Positions 1 through 9,559 of a stretch of 64,000 nt of DNA are shown here, one piece after another. The notes beneath the pieces were generated by a model. It searched no databases, had not been told where the DNA came from, and saw only the letters and a list, made by a program, of their open reading frames with translations. Positions within the stretch are counted from its first letter, which is position 1, and the number at the start of each line of letters is the position of its first letter. Source of the DNA: Cyclobacterium roseum (GTDB taxonomy: Bacteria; Bacteroidota; Bacteroidia; Cytophagales; Cyclobacteriaceae); contig NZ_WNKF01000003.1 of the NCBI RefSeq assembly GCF_010119225.1, positions 356,987 to 420,986 on the forward strand, written 5' to 3'. The position numbers and the translations under genes are program-made.

Positions 1-858
1 TTAAAGACCAATGTCAATATTCAATCCATCATCGTCGGCGAACCGGGAGGGGAGCGGGTTTCCAATTCCGTCGTCAATTATGCCGTCGGCTTTATAGCTG
101 GGATTTTGATTTACACCTTCATCTTTGTCTATGGAAATCAAATCATGCAGGGTGTCATCGAGGAAAAGTCCAGCCGGATTATCGAAATCCTGGTGTCCTC
201 CCTCAAACCATTCCAACTAATGATGGGTAAAATCCTGGGGATTGGAGCGGTTGGCTTGACCCAGTTTTTGATCTGGATTGTGCTGATCAGTGCCATTTCT
301 TCCCTGGTAATGGGCTATTTTGGAATGACCATGCCTCAGCAGCAAATGCTGGAAATGTCCGGGCAGCAGGAGCTTTTTCCCGATACTGGGCAAGAAGGTC
401 TGATGGAAATGGTCCAACTGGTACAGGGGATCGATTTTTTTCAACTGACCCTTACTTTTCTGATTTATTTTATAGGAGGATATATGTTGTATGGTGCGTT
501 CTTTGCCGCCATCGGTGCAGCAGTGGATAGTCCCTCGGATGCCCAGCAATTTATGTTTCCGGTGACCATTCCCCTTTTGATCGCCTATATGGGCTTGTTT
601 ATTTTTGTTTTGGACGATCCAAACAGCCGCGTGTCTTATTGGCTTTCTATTATTCCATTTACCTCTCCTGTCGCGATGATGGGAAGGGTTAGCTTTGGGG
701 TACCCTGGCATCAACTTGCCCTTTCGATTGGGCTGCTGGTGGCTGGGTTTCTCTCCACCACCTGGATGGCAGGCAAAATTTACCGTATTGGTATCCTGGT
801 GCATGGTACCAAGGTGGGATACAAAGTGTTATGGAAGTGGCTTAAGGATAATGGGTAA
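1..858 (+). CDS. ABC-2 type transporter permease, 5' truncated by window edge
   Basis: The frame is open from base 1, so the true start lies upstream and only about 285 C-terminal residues are seen. After a short soluble stretch there is a membrane segment (AVGFIAGILIYTFIF), then the EEKSSRIIEILVSSLKPFQ region typical of the NatB/YhaP-type ABC2_membrane_3 family, followed by several further hydrophobic segments (LGIGAVGLTQFLIWIVLISA, LIYFIGGYMLYGAFFAAIGA and two near the end). Members form the membrane part of exporters whose ATPase is usually the preceding gene, here outside the window. Substrate is not predictable (sodium, drugs or peptides are all known for the family). Confidence 0.88.
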   Translation, partial: LKTNVNIQSIIVGEPGGERVSNSVVNYAVGFIAGILIYTFIFVYGNQIMQGVIEEKSSRIIEILVSSLKPFQLMMGKILGIGAVGLTQFLIWIVLISAISSLVMGYFGMTMPQQQMLEMSGQQELFPDTGQEGLMEMVQLVQGIDFFQLTLTFLIYFIGGYMLYGAFFAAIGAAVDSPSDAQQFMFPVTIPLLIAYMGLFIFVLDDPNSRVSYWLSIIPFTSPVAMMGRVSFGVPWHQLALSIGLLVAGFLSTTWMAGKIYRIGILVHGTKVGYKVLWKWLKDNG

Positions 859-989
859 AGCCCCGGATTTGTAGCCCTTTGGGCAATGCATCCTTTCCCA
901 GGTATTTTTTTCGGTTTTGCAGGCAATAATGAGGGAGATCTATTGTTTCTGTTAATGAACTTCTTTAAGTTGGGACACACGTTTAATTA

Positions 990-2192
990 ATGAAGAACAA
1001 ATTTCAAGACCTGACCTCACTGGACCTTTACCAAAACAGGGGAAAAGTAAAATGGGGGGTATTCGCCTTTTCCATCATCATTGGATTGGGCTCCATCTAT
1101 TATACCAATACCCTGGTAGAAGAACTCAAAATAAGAGAGAAACGGCAGGTAGATTTGTATGCGGAAGCACTGGAGTACGCCTCGTTAAATTCCGATAACC
1201 TTACCTTTATTTTTCAGGTAATCATTCAGGAAAATAAATCCATCCCCGTCATCACCGTTAATGCCGAAGGCGAACCCATAGAATATAAAAATGTTCACTT
1301 CAGGAAAAATAGTACGGAGGAGGAAAAAAGGGATCAGTTGCTGGAAGAATTGGCAGCGATGAAGGACCTTTATGAACCGATTCGCCTGTCGGACGATGCC
1401 TTTATTTTTTACCGAAATTCTGATCTGCTTACCCGCTTGCAATACTACCCCTATGTACAGTTATCCGTTATTTTGGTCTTTGGGGTACTGGCTTATGCCT
1501 TTTTTAACCAAAGCAAAGTAGCCGAACAAAACCGGCTATGGGCCGGACTGACCAAGGAAACCGCGCATCAGCTGGGTACGCCCCTGGCCTCCCTGATGGC
1601 CTGGGTCGATTACCTGAAAAATTCCCCGGTGTTTGAAGAAAATCAGGAAGTGATCACGGAACTGGAAAAGGATACCCGAAAGCTAAGCATGGTTACCGAA
1701 CGATTTAGCAATATCGGAAGCACCCCGGTCATTAAACCCGAAAACGTATACGGAGTAGTTGCAGATGCTATCAATTATCTTCGACCACGGATTTCCAGTA
1801 AGGTTAGCATTGATCTTAATTCCCATGCCGAAAATATTTACGCCCAGATGAATCGCTCCCTGTTCGAATGGGTAATCGAGAATATTTGTAAAAACGCAGT
1901 AGATGCCATGAAAGGGCAAGGAGCTATTCGGATAAACATCGTGAAGGAAAGCGAAAAATATGTCTTTATTGATATCAGCGATACCGGGAAGGGCATGGAA
2001 AAGAAAATGTTCACCAAGGTATTTAATCCGGGCTTCACCACGCGTCAACGTGGCTGGGGGCTGGGACTCACCCTGGCCAAACGGATCATTGAAGGATACC
2101 ATAGCGGAAGGATTTTTGTCAATGCGTCCGAATTGGGCAAAGGCACTACCTTTCGGATCGTATTGCTCGGTGTGAGGGATTCGGAAGAATGA
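990..2192 (+). CDS. Sensor histidine kinase (orphan)
   Basis: 400 residues. A membrane segment near residues 23-39 and a second near 153-172 enclose an extracytoplasmic sensor region with no recognised domain. The dimerisation/phosphoacceptor box KETAHQLGTPLASL puts the phospho-histidine near residue 195. The ATPase domain follows with the N box (NICKNAVDAM), G1 box (DTGKGM) and G2 box (RGWGLGLTLAKRI). The H box with Gln-Leu-Gly-Thr-Pro is a variant common in Bacteroidota kinases. No response regulator lies next to it: the neighbours are the ABC permease 130 bp upstream and a GH32 enzyme 22 bp downstream. The close spacing to GH32 suggests co-transcription, but a regulatory link is only inference. 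Confidence 0.88.
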   Translation: MKNKFQDLTSLDLYQNRGKVKWGVFAFSIIIGLGSIYYTNTLVEELKIREKRQVDLYAEALEYASLNSDNLTFIFQVIIQENKSIPVITVNAEGEPIEYKNVHFRKNSTEEEKRDQLLEELAAMKDLYEPIRLSDDAFIFYRNSDLLTRLQYYPYVQLSVILVFGVLAYAFFNQSKVAEQNRLWAGLTKETAHQLGTPLASLMAWVDYLKNSPVFEENQEVITELEKDTRKLSMVTERFSNIGSTPVIKPENVYGVVADAINYLRPRISSKVSIDLNSHAENIYAQMNRSLFEWVIENICKNAVDAMKGQGAIRINIVKESEKYVFIDISDTGKGMEKKMFTKVFNPGFTTRQRGWGLGLTLAKRIIEGYHSGRIFVNASELGKGTTFRIVLLGVRDSEE

Positions 2193-2214
2193 GCCAACAG
2201 AAAATAAATAACCA

Positions 2215-3723
2215 ATGAATCAACTGGTAAAACATATTACAATTGCCTTGGCCTTATTTTTGGTCTTTTCTTGCCAAACCGATCAGTCGGAAACGGTTTC
2301 CGAATCTTCCGGGAACACCTATCAGGAGCCGCATCGACCTCAATTTCACTTCAGTCCGAAAGCCAATTGGATGAATGATCCCAACGGCATGGTTTATTTC
2401 GAAGGGGAATACCACTTATTCTATCAATACTATCCGGATAGCACCGTTTGGGGACCCATGCATTGGGGGCATGCGGTAAGCACGGACTTGGTTCATTGGG
2501 AGCAACTTCCTGTAGCGCTTGAGCCGGATGAATTGGGATGGATATTTTCAGGGTCAGCAGTTTTTGACGCTGAAAATACCAGCGGCCTGGGTACGGAGGA
2601 TAACCCTCCGCTGGTAGCCATTTACACCTACCACGATCCGGTAGGAGCCGATGCCGGCCGGGATGATTTTCAGACGCAGGGAATCGCCTTTAGCCTGGAT
2701 AAGGGTAGGACCTGGAAAAAATATGAGGATAACCCCGTTTTAGCAAATCCAGGGATACGGGATTTTCGAGACCCCAAGGTGAGTAAAATTCAGGTAGAGG
2801 GTCGGGATAAATGGATGATGTCCCTGGCAGTAAAAGATAAGATTAGTTTTTATTCCTCTGAAGACCTGCTCCAATGGACACATGAAAGCGACTTCAATCC
2901 TCCCTGGGCGGCCTATGGAGGTGTTTGGGAATGCCCCGATCTGTTTCCCTTGACGACTCCCGATGGTCAGGAAAAATGGGTGTTACTGGTAAGTATCAAT
3001 CCGGGAGGACCGAATGGAGGTTCCGCTACGCAATATTTCATAGGAGATTTTGACGGACAAACCTTTTCCACCGATCAAAACGAAATAAAATGGCTGGACT
3101 ACGGGGCCGATAATTATGCCGGCGTGACCTGGTCCAATATTCCCGCCTCAGACGGAAGGAAGTTGTTTATTGGATGGATGAGCAACTGGCTATATGCCAA
3201 TGTAGTACCTACCGAAGTATGGCGATCGGCCACTACCCTTCCCCGGGAGTTATTGCTTTGGGGCAAATCACCGGAATGGCACCTCGCTTCCCGGCCGGTA
3301 AAAGAATTGCAAAAATTACGAAAAAGCAGCCATGAGATCTCCGGAGATACTATTTTACTGGAGGAAGAATTGGCCGAACTCGTACTGACTCCTGATGAGG
3401 AAACTTTTAGAATCGTTTTCAATAATTCTGAAGGGGAACAGGTAATTCTGGAAAAAGCGGATGGGATACTGATACTGGACAGGACGCAATCGGGTTTGGT
3501 GGATTTTAATGAACGTTTTCCAGCTCGACACCAGGCACCGCTGGGGGATCTAACGGTTCAGAATCTCCGTATTTATCTGGATCGGTCTTCCATCGAGGTA
3601 TTTATCAATGAGGGCGAATTGGTGATGACGGATTTGCTGTTTCCAGAGCATAGGTATACACAAATCGAACTAAAGGGCTTTGCTGACGAAAACCGGTTGC
3701 ACTACCTGAATTCCATTTGGTAA
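2215..3723 (+). CDS. Secreted lipoprotein GH32 fructanase (levanase/inulinase type)
   Basis: 502 residues with a lipoprotein signal (ALFLVFSCQTDQ; Cys around residue 20), so it probably sits on the cell surface or in the periplasm. The three GH32 catalytic blocks are present: WMNDPNG (Asp nucleophile) near residue 58, FRDPK (transition-state Asp) and WECPDLF (Glu acid/base). A C-terminal beta-sandwich follows (around 370-502). Family members hydrolyse beta-fructosides such as levan, inulin or sucrose. The substrate cannot be decided from sequence alone. There is no fructokinase, transporter or SusCD pair nearby, so this is a lone enzyme rather than part of a visible fructan locus. Confidence 0.92.
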   Translation: MNQLVKHITIALALFLVFSCQTDQSETVSESSGNTYQEPHRPQFHFSPKANWMNDPNGMVYFEGEYHLFYQYYPDSTVWGPMHWGHAVSTDLVHWEQLPVALEPDELGWIFSGSAVFDAENTSGLGTEDNPPLVAIYTYHDPVGADAGRDDFQTQGIAFSLDKGRTWKKYEDNPVLANPGIRDFRDPKVSKIQVEGRDKWMMSLAVKDKISFYSSEDLLQWTHESDFNPPWAAYGGVWECPDLFPLTTPDGQEKWVLLVSINPGGPNGGSATQYFIGDFDGQTFSTDQNEIKWLDYGADNYAGVTWSNIPASDGRKLFIGWMSNWLYANVVPTEVWRSATTLPRELLLWGKSPEWHLASRPVKELQKLRKSSHEISGDTILLEEELAELVLTPDEETFRIVFNNSEGEQVILEKADGILILDRTQSGLVDFNERFPARHQAPLGDLTVQNLRIYLDRSSIEVFINEGELVMTDLLFPEHRYTQIELKGFADENRLHYLNSIW

Positions 3724-4041
3724 CCAGAGTTCGTTAATAAAATAGTAACCTAAGTTCGATCTATGTTCCGTAAAAAGGTTCAACCCCGTCTGGGGTTGGA
3801 GGTTCGTTTTTGTTAGCTTTCCGCAGGTTGCACCCACGGTTATTGTTCCGAAACAAATGGGTAATCACCTGAAAGGGCAATCATCTGGGCATCCATCCCA
3901 ATCTCCTCTTCATTGACACCGCCTTAAATAAAGAGTCGCAGAGGGGGCAAAGATTAGCATTTACCGAAAGGGAATACTAGTATATTTCACGCAGCGCCCG
4001 CCACGTATCCGCCGCGGTCGCCACGTGAACTAATTCTTTTA
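3724..4041. other. Gene-free spacer with a GC-rich hairpin
   Basis: 318 bp between the converging GH32 and P5C dehydrogenase genes; no convincing ORF. A perfect inverted repeat, CAACCCC gtct GGGGTTG at 3781-3798, lies about 60 bp after the GH32 stop and is followed by GGAGGTTCGTTTTTG, so it could act as a terminator for GH32. It also resembles the small palindromic repeats scattered through such genomes. The last 60 bp are unusually GC-rich with several CGCGG/CCGCC words. Confidence 0.5.
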
Positions 4042-5673
4042 TTATTCTCCCAGAAAGGGATAACGATAGTCAGTTGCACTAACAAAGGTTTCCTTGATGG
4101 TTCGGGGAGAAACCCAGCGCAGCAAATTCACCATGGAGCCTGCCTTATCATTGGTGCCGGAAGCCCTGGCTCCTCCAAAGGGCTGTTGCCCTACTACTGC
4201 ACCCGTGGGCTTGTCATTAATGTAGAAATTTCCGGCGGCATGACGGAGTTTGGTGGTGGCCAGTTCGATGGCGTAGCGATCCCGGGAAAACACCGCTCCG
4301 GTAAGGGCATAGGGAGAGGTCTGATCCACCAGCTCAAGGGCTTCTTCAAAATGATCCCCCTGATACACGTAAATGGTCAATACGGGTCCGAAGATCTCCT
4401 CGACCATGGTTTTATAAAGCGGATCCTGAACCAGTAGTACCGTAGGTTCTATAAAGTAACCTTTGGACTTGTCGTAATTCCCACCGGCAATCAGCTCCAC
4501 ATGGGCCGATTTTTTAGCTTCTTCAATGTAACCGCTAATTTTGTCGAAGGCTTTTTCATCAATGACGGCATTGATGAAATTTCCGAAAACTTCCGTTCCT
4601 CCCATTTTCATGGACTTCAGGTCGGCTGTTAAAAAGCCCTTTACCTCTTCCCACAAGTTAGCCGGAATGTAGGCACGGGAAGCGGCACTGCATTTTTGTC
4701 CCTGGTATTCAAAGGCTCCCCGGCTGAGGGCCGTGGCTACCGCCTTCGGGTCGGCCGATTTGTGGGCAATGACAAAGTCCTTTCCGCCAGTTTCCCCCAC
4801 GATTCTGGGGTAAGATTTGTAGCGCGAGATGTTTTGCCCGATGGTTTTCCATAGATGCTGAAATACGCCGGTGGAGCCCGTAAAATGCAAGCCTGCAAAA
4901 TCGGGATGCGAAAAGATCACTTCTCCGGCATCCGGTCCATCCACATAGATCAGATTAATGACACCATCCGGGACTCCTGCTTCCTTAAATACCTGCATCA
5001 ATACATTCGCAGCATAAATCTGTGTATGCGCCGGTTTCCAAATGACGGTATTGCCCATCATGGCGGGTGCCGTTGGCAGGTTACCGGCAATCGCCGTGAA
5101 ATTAAAGGGCGTAATGGCAAATACAAACCCTTCCAGCGGCCGGTGTTCCGTCCGGTTCCACACGCCATCACTGCTGATTGGGGGCTGCTGCGCATAGATT
5201 TCGCTCATGAATTTTACATTAAAACGCAGAAAATCGATCAGCTCGCAAGCGGCATCGATTTCCGCCTGGAAGGCATTTTTGGATTGCCCCAGCATGGTGG
5301 CGGCATTGATCTTGTCCCGGTAGGGGCCCGAAAGCAAATCGGCTGCTTTTAGAAAAATAGCTGCCCGTTGCTCCCATTGCATGTTTTCCCAGGCATGTTT
5401 GGCACCAAGTGCAGCATTAACCGCCTGGGTAACATGGCCCTTGTCTCCTACATGATAATGTCCCAACAGGTGTCCATGATCATGCGGGGGGTGAATGGGT
5501 TGGGTACTTTCGGTCCGGATCTCTTCGCTCCCAATATACATGGGGATGTCCGCTACCTGAGACCGGGCCGACCGAATAGCTTCCTGTAGGGAAGTTCGTT
5601 CTGCGGATCCCGGAGCATAGTTCTTAACGGGTTCATTGGTCGGTTCGGGTACGGTAAAAAAGCCTTTAAGCAT
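4042..5673 (-). CDS. pruA: 1-pyrroline-5-carboxylate dehydrogenase
   Basis: 543 residues, the usual length for the stand-alone enzyme. It oxidises glutamate semialdehyde (from P5C) to glutamate with NAD in proline and ornithine breakdown. Aldehyde dehydrogenase landmarks: NFTAIAGNLPTAPAMMGNT in the cofactor domain, LHFTGSTGVF (NAD-binding loop), VGETGGKD (general-base Glu) and GQKCSAASR (catalytic Cys). The N-terminal sequence FTVPEPTNEPVKNYAPGS is typical of the PutA-independent P5CDH group. No proline dehydrogenase is seen next to it. It is transcribed convergently with GH32 and lies 77 bp downstream of the YjjG-like gene on the same strand. Confidence 0.95.
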   Translation of the reverse strand: MLKGFFTVPEPTNEPVKNYAPGSAERTSLQEAIRSARSQVADIPMYIGSEEIRTESTQPIHPPHDHGHLLGHYHVGDKGHVTQAVNAALGAKHAWENMQWEQRAAIFLKAADLLSGPYRDKINAATMLGQSKNAFQAEIDAACELIDFLRFNVKFMSEIYAQQPPISSDGVWNRTEHRPLEGFVFAITPFNFTAIAGNLPTAPAMMGNTVIWKPAHTQIYAANVLMQVFKEAGVPDGVINLIYVDGPDAGEVIFSHPDFAGLHFTGSTGVFQHLWKTIGQNISRYKSYPRIVGETGGKDFVIAHKSADPKAVATALSRGAFEYQGQKCSAASRAYIPANLWEEVKGFLTADLKSMKMGGTEVFGNFINAVIDEKAFDKISGYIEEAKKSAHVELIAGGNYDKSKGYFIEPTVLLVQDPLYKTMVEEIFGPVLTIYVYQGDHFEEALELVDQTSPYALTGAVFSRDRYAIELATTKLRHAAGNFYINDKPTGAVVGQQPFGGARASGTNDKAGSMVNLLRWVSPRTIKETFVSATDYRYPFLGE

Positions 5674-5749
5674 AAAATGTAAATGTTTTGTTAAAAGAAA
5701 TGGTTTTATCAGGATTTCATTTTATAAACGAACTGCTAAGGCGCAGGGT

Positions 5750-6445
5750 TCACAGGAAGCTCTTTAGTTCTGACAGGTGCCGAATGGTAAAAGTGGCCGG
5801 AACCGGGCTTTGGATATCTCCGGGGTTAAAGTGGACCTGGTCGATAGCTGCGTTTTTTGCTCCTTGTATGTCCGAATTGGGATTATCGCCAATCATCAGG
5901 CATTCCTCAGAAATAGTGCCAATTTCGCGGAGCGTATGGGCAAAAATCCGTTGATCGGGTTTGCGGAATCCGGAACTTTCGGAGGTAACAATTACCTTGA
6001 AATGCCTTTCGAGGTCAGAGGCCTTTAATTTGGCATATTGGCTCTCATTAAATCCATTGGTGACAATGTGTAGGTCGTATTTTTCCCCCAGGTATTGCAG
6101 GATTTCCACGGCCTGATCCATTACTTTTGCTTTGGAAGAGGTAAGGCTGATAAAATCATCTTCCAGGGATTTGGGGATTTGGGAAGTAGCTAGCCGGGCT
6201 TTGGTAAAAACCTTCTGAAACCGGATGGCCCGCAGCTGGTCTCGATCTACCTGACCACTGTTAAATTGATCCCAAAGTTCGAGATTGGTGGCCTGGAAGG
6301 CCTCAAAAAAGGTTTCAAAATTTGATTCGCCCAGTTCGGCCAGGCGGTGCCGTGCAAACAATTCTGTCAGGGAATCCCTGACATTGCTGTCGTAATCCCA
6401 TAAGGTATGATCCAGGTCAAAAAGAAGGTGTCGGTAGGCTTTCAT
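5750..6445 (-). CDS. YjjG-family noncanonical pyrimidine nucleotidase (HAD)
   Basis: 231 residues. HAD motif I is HLLFDLDHTLWDYD at the N terminus, motif II is the HIVTNGFNESQ block, the Lys of motif III lies in GFRKPDQRIF, and motif IV is CLMIGDNPNSDIQGA. The cap of about 70 helical residues after motif I and the DHTLWDYDSN signature place it in the YjjG subgroup, cytosolic 5'-nucleotidases that dephosphorylate non-canonical pyrimidine nucleotides such as halogenated dUMP. It starts 6 bp after the end of the ArsR-type gene on the same strand, so the two probably form an operon. Substrate assignment rests on family similarity. Confidence 0.9.
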   Translation of the reverse strand: MKAYRHLLFDLDHTLWDYDSNVRDSLTELFARHRLAELGESNFETFFEAFQATNLELWDQFNSGQVDRDQLRAIRFQKVFTKARLATSQIPKSLEDDFISLTSSKAKVMDQAVEILQYLGEKYDLHIVTNGFNESQYAKLKASDLERHFKVIVTSESSGFRKPDQRIFAHTLREIGTISEECLMIGDNPNSDIQGAKNAAIDQVHFNPGDIQSPVPATFTIRHLSELKSFL

Positions 6446-6451
6446 GGAAAG

Positions 6452-6835
6452 TTACTTTCGGTACAGGTTGTTTTCAATTTTGTTTTTGGCCAATTCCCGG
6501 TTGGAGTAAAGGATATCGTAAATTTCCTGATCCCGCAATAAGTTTTGGTCCTTTTGGATAAATTTCAGGATCTGCCCCAGGATTTCCTGCGCTTCTTCCA
6601 AAATATAGTAGAAAGTCCATTGGTCGTTTTTTCTACTTCCTATTAAACCCGCATGTTTTAAATAGGTTACATGCCGGCTTGTTTTCGTCTGCGTAAAATC
6701 AAGTATGTGCTCCAGGTCAGAAATACACAATTCCTTATTTTGAATCAGCAAATGGAGGATTCGTACCCTCGGCTCCTCTGAAAGGGCCTTGAAGACACGC
6801 ATCCCATAGTTTAAACTTATGTTTTTTAGCCGCAT
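6452..6835 (-). CDS. ArsR/SmtB-family winged-helix repressor
   Basis: 127 residues. The core is a winged helix: RVFKALSEEPRVRILHLL (helices 1-2), ELCISDLEHILDFTQTKTSRHV (helix-turn-helix with recognition helix) and a wing ending in DQWTFYYIL. No CxC metal motif is visible: the only Cys is in ELCISDL, so it is unlikely to be a classic arsenic or zinc sensor. A helical tail rich in Lys, Asn and Arg ends the protein. It is upstream of the YjjG-like gene (6 bp gap) and divergent from the secreted protein at 6974. The 138-bp shared intergenic region, with AT-rich dyad TTAATTAACTTTAACAAATT beside the start, is the obvious place for an operator. Confidence 0.85.
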   Translation of the reverse strand: MRLKNISLNYGMRVFKALSEEPRVRILHLLIQNKELCISDLEHILDFTQTKTSRHVTYLKHAGLIGSRKNDQWTFYYILEEAQEILGQILKFIQKDQNLLRDQEIYDILYSNRELAKNKIENNLYRK

Positions 6836-6973
6836 TTAATTAACTTTAACAAATTAAACGGATTGAAGTTAATGAATTCAGGGGTTTTTCTCTTATTATC
6901 GTAAAAACATTGACTTTGTTACTAAACAGGCCTGGTTTCTTCTCGTTATGTATAGAAGCAGGCTAACGGAAAA

Positions 6974-7627
6974 ATGAATCACGTGAAACCATCTATAAAA
7001 ATACTATTTCTATTTTTAATAGCTTATGTAGGAATAACCTTACAAGCCCAGGCTCAGGATGACCCGGATCAGAAAGTGGTACAGCTTTCGGGAGTCATTC
7101 TTAATGCAGATAGCACCATTGCCATTCCCGGGGTGAACATTTACGTGCCCAAAAAGGGCAGGGGCACCAGTAGTAATCGATTCGGGTATTTTTCCATGCC
7201 GGTGTTGGCCGGAGATAGTGTGGTGTTTTCCTTTATCGGCCTCAAAAGGCAGACCATCACCATTCCTGAAAACATCGAAGAGGATAAAGTTAGTTACATT
7301 CTGACCATGGTGGAGGATGAAATTGCCTTGCAGGAAGTACAGGTGATGCCGTATCCTACGGAAGAGGAATTTAAAAATGCCATTCTGGCCGTGAATGTAG
7401 ATGCAGAACCACCGCTCAACCGGGGCAACCTGAGTCCGCAACTGCTTCTGCGCTGGGCGGAAGAAATGCCCGCATCCGGCAATGAGAATTTCCGGCAATT
7501 TACTAACCAGCAGACCCAGCAAACCCTGGACCGATACGGGCCAAGACCGCTGCCCCTGCTTAACCCTTTTGCCTGGGCCCAATTTATCAAATCCATCAAA
7601 AACGGAGACCTGAAAAACAGGGATTGA
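6974..7627 (+). CDS. Secreted CarboxypepD_reg-like domain protein
   Basis: 217 residues. A signal peptide (IKILFLFLIAYVGITLQAQA, residues about 8-27) is followed by a carboxypeptidase-regulatory-like beta-sandwich near 35-110: LSGVILNADSTIAIPGVNIY, then KKGRGTSSNRFGYFSM and VVFSFIGLKRQTITI. This fold normally forms the N-terminal plug-side domain of SusC/TonB receptors, but here it stands alone and is followed by about 100 residues with no recognised fold, rich in Gln, Asn and Pro and ending in a basic tail. Stand-alone versions are common in Bacteroidota and their function is unknown. It is divergent from the ArsR-like gene and 123 bp upstream of the phosphatase gene. Confidence 0.8.
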   Translation: MNHVKPSIKILFLFLIAYVGITLQAQAQDDPDQKVVQLSGVILNADSTIAIPGVNIYVPKKGRGTSSNRFGYFSMPVLAGDSVVFSFIGLKRQTITIPENIEEDKVSYILTMVEDEIALQEVQVMPYPTEEEFKNAILAVNVDAEPPLNRGNLSPQLLLRWAEEMPASGNENFRQFTNQQTQQTLDRYGPRPLPLLNPFAWAQFIKSIKNGDLKNRD

Positions 7628-7718
7628 TTCCGACAAAGCTTTGAATCACTTTCCGTCCGTTAACCCAAATTTTTGGAATTGCAGCACCTTTTATGCATTT
7701 CTTGAAGGGGCAATCCGG

Positions 7719-7726
7719 TATATTTG
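7719..7726 (+). promoter_or_regulatory. Bacteroidota -7 box (TATATTTG)
   Basis: TATATTTG matches the TAnnTTTG -7 consensus of the primary sigma factor in Bacteroidota and ends 24 bp before the ATG of the PafA-like gene. No -33 TTG is found at the ideal spacing (a TTG at 7702-7704 is too near), so only the -7 element is claimed. Confidence 0.5.
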
Positions 7727-7750
7727 CGCAAATCAGAAACCAATAGCATT

Positions 7751-9391
7751 ATGAAAAAAATAGTTGTTCTGGGATTATTGATCCTTTCTCAAGTGGGGTT
7801 TGCCCAGGAAGAGAAATCAGGTTCTTTGCAACGACCCAAACTGGTCGTAGGGATCGTGGTGGATCAAATGCGTCAGGAATATTTTTACCGCTACCAGGAC
7901 AGGTTTGTGGAAAACGGGTTTAAGCGTCTGTTGAAAGCCGGCTTTGTGATGGAAAACGGACATTATAATTATATTCCTACCTACACCGGACCGGGACATG
8001 CCTCTGTTTACTCAGGGACTACCCCGGCCACACACGGTATTATCGGTAATAACTGGTATGTAAGGTCATTAGGGCGGTCCATCTATTGCGCCGAAGACAG
8101 TACCGTTACAGGAGTGGCTGGCACCGCTTCAAGCGGCGAGATTTCTCCCAAAAACTTATTGAGCAGTACCATTACGGACGAGCTGATATTTGCTACCGGA
8201 AAGCGGTCGAAAGTGGTTGGGATCGCCATCAAGGACCGAGGGGCGGCCTTGCCAGCCGGACACATGGGGGATGCCTACTGGTACGATGCCAAAACCGGGG
8301 AATTCATGACATCCACCTATTACTACGATGCCTTGCCGGATTGGGCCAAGGCCTTTAACGACAGAAAATTACCTCAGAAATATTTGTCCCAAACCTGGGA
8401 ACCACTATTTCCGGTAGAAACCTATGTGCAGGGGGCAGCGGATGACAATGTGTTTGAATCGCCCTTCATCGGCATGGAAACACCTACTTTTCCCTATGAT
8501 CTGCCCGCTTTGAAGGAGGACAATGGAGGACTGGGCCTGATCAGCACCACTCCCTACGGCAATACCCTCACCCTGGACCTGGCCTATGCCGCTCTGGAAG
8601 GGGAGCAATTGGGGAAAAGAGGGGAGACGGACTTTCTGGCCGTAAGTTTTTCTTCTACCGATTATATCGGACACCGGTTTGGCCCCTCTTCGGTAGAGGT
8701 GGAGGACAATTACCTACGCCTGGACCGGGAATTGGCGGAATTTTTTGATTACCTGGACCGGGAGATCGGCGAGGGCGAATACCTGGTGTTTTTGACGGCA
8801 GACCATGGCGTGGCGGATGTGGTCAGTTACATGCAGAGCGAACGGGTGGCCGCAGGAAGCTTGGATACGCGCTTTGTACTGACCCAATTAAAAGGATTTA
8901 CCAATCAGCAATTTGGGGAGGGAGACTGGATTTCCAATTACTCCAACGAGCAGGTATTCTTAAACCGGGAGCTGGCCAAAGAGAAAGACCTGGTGCTGGC
9001 CGACATGCAAAAGGAAGTGGCCGATTTCCTGCTGCGCTTTGACGGGATCAAGGAAACCTACACAGCGGAGGACTTGAAGCGATTGGAATACAACCATGGA
9101 AGGAAGCATTTGCTGCAGATGGGCTTCAATCACAAGGCTTCCGGGGATGTGCTGGTCATATTGGAACCGGCCTGGCTGACCAATTCCGTCCGGGGCACCA
9201 CCCATGGCACCGGCTATACCTACGATACGCATGTGCCGATTGTATTTTACGGTTGGGGCGTTCCGGCCGGAAGCAGCAGCCGCTATGCCACCATCACCGA
9301 TATTGCCCCTACGCTGGCCATGCTGCTAAAAACCAGGCTTCCCAATGGAGCTTCCGGTCAGCCGATCGGTGAGATTTTGGATACAAAATGA
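7751..9391 (+). CDS. PafA-like periplasmic alkaline phosphatase
   Basis: 546 residues from the ATG at 7751; the longer frame starts at a TTG inside the promoter, and ATG gives a clean signal peptide (MKKIVVLGLLILSQVGFAQ). Alkaline-phosphatase superfamily features: VVGIVVDQMRQEYFYRY (first metal Asp), NYIPTYTGPGHASVYSGTTP (nucleophile Thr and metal ligands), VSFSSTDYIGHRFG, FLTADHGVADV and the late His in GTTHGTGYTYDTHVPI. This matches PafA of Flavobacterium/Elizabethkingia, a calcium-activated, phosphate-insensitive phosphomonoesterase that releases phosphate from organic phosphates in the periplasm. It stands alone in its transcription unit. Confidence 0.92.
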   Translation: MKKIVVLGLLILSQVGFAQEEKSGSLQRPKLVVGIVVDQMRQEYFYRYQDRFVENGFKRLLKAGFVMENGHYNYIPTYTGPGHASVYSGTTPATHGIIGNNWYVRSLGRSIYCAEDSTVTGVAGTASSGEISPKNLLSSTITDELIFATGKRSKVVGIAIKDRGAALPAGHMGDAYWYDAKTGEFMTSTYYYDALPDWAKAFNDRKLPQKYLSQTWEPLFPVETYVQGAADDNVFESPFIGMETPTFPYDLPALKEDNGGLGLISTTPYGNTLTLDLAYAALEGEQLGKRGETDFLAVSFSSTDYIGHRFGPSSVEVEDNYLRLDRELAEFFDYLDREIGEGEYLVFLTADHGVADVVSYMQSERVAAGSLDTRFVLTQLKGFTNQQFGEGDWISNYSNEQVFLNRELAKEKDLVLADMQKEVADFLLRFDGIKETYTAEDLKRLEYNHGRKHLLQMGFNHKASGDVLVILEPAWLTNSVRGTTHGTGYTYDTHVPIVFYGWGVPAGSSSRYATITDIAPTLAMLLKTRLPNGASGQPIGEILDTK

Positions 9392-9559
9392 TTGGTTATA
9401 AGGGGGATTTGCTTTCGAGATTTCCTTATGGCTGAATGGGGAAAGGTCAGCACCGTTCATTATGTACGGCAGCTGGCAGGTATTTACTTACCTAAAAAAT
9501 CCGACCGCTGAACGAAATCCCTCCGTATTCTAAGGTTAAAACAAGGACAAAAGGAAATT

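Noticed and set aside
217..804. 195-codon frame on the minus strand inside the ABC permease
   Set aside because: It is antisense to a clearly conserved permease and is rich in His, Gln and Lys with no recognisable domain, as expected of a shadow frame.
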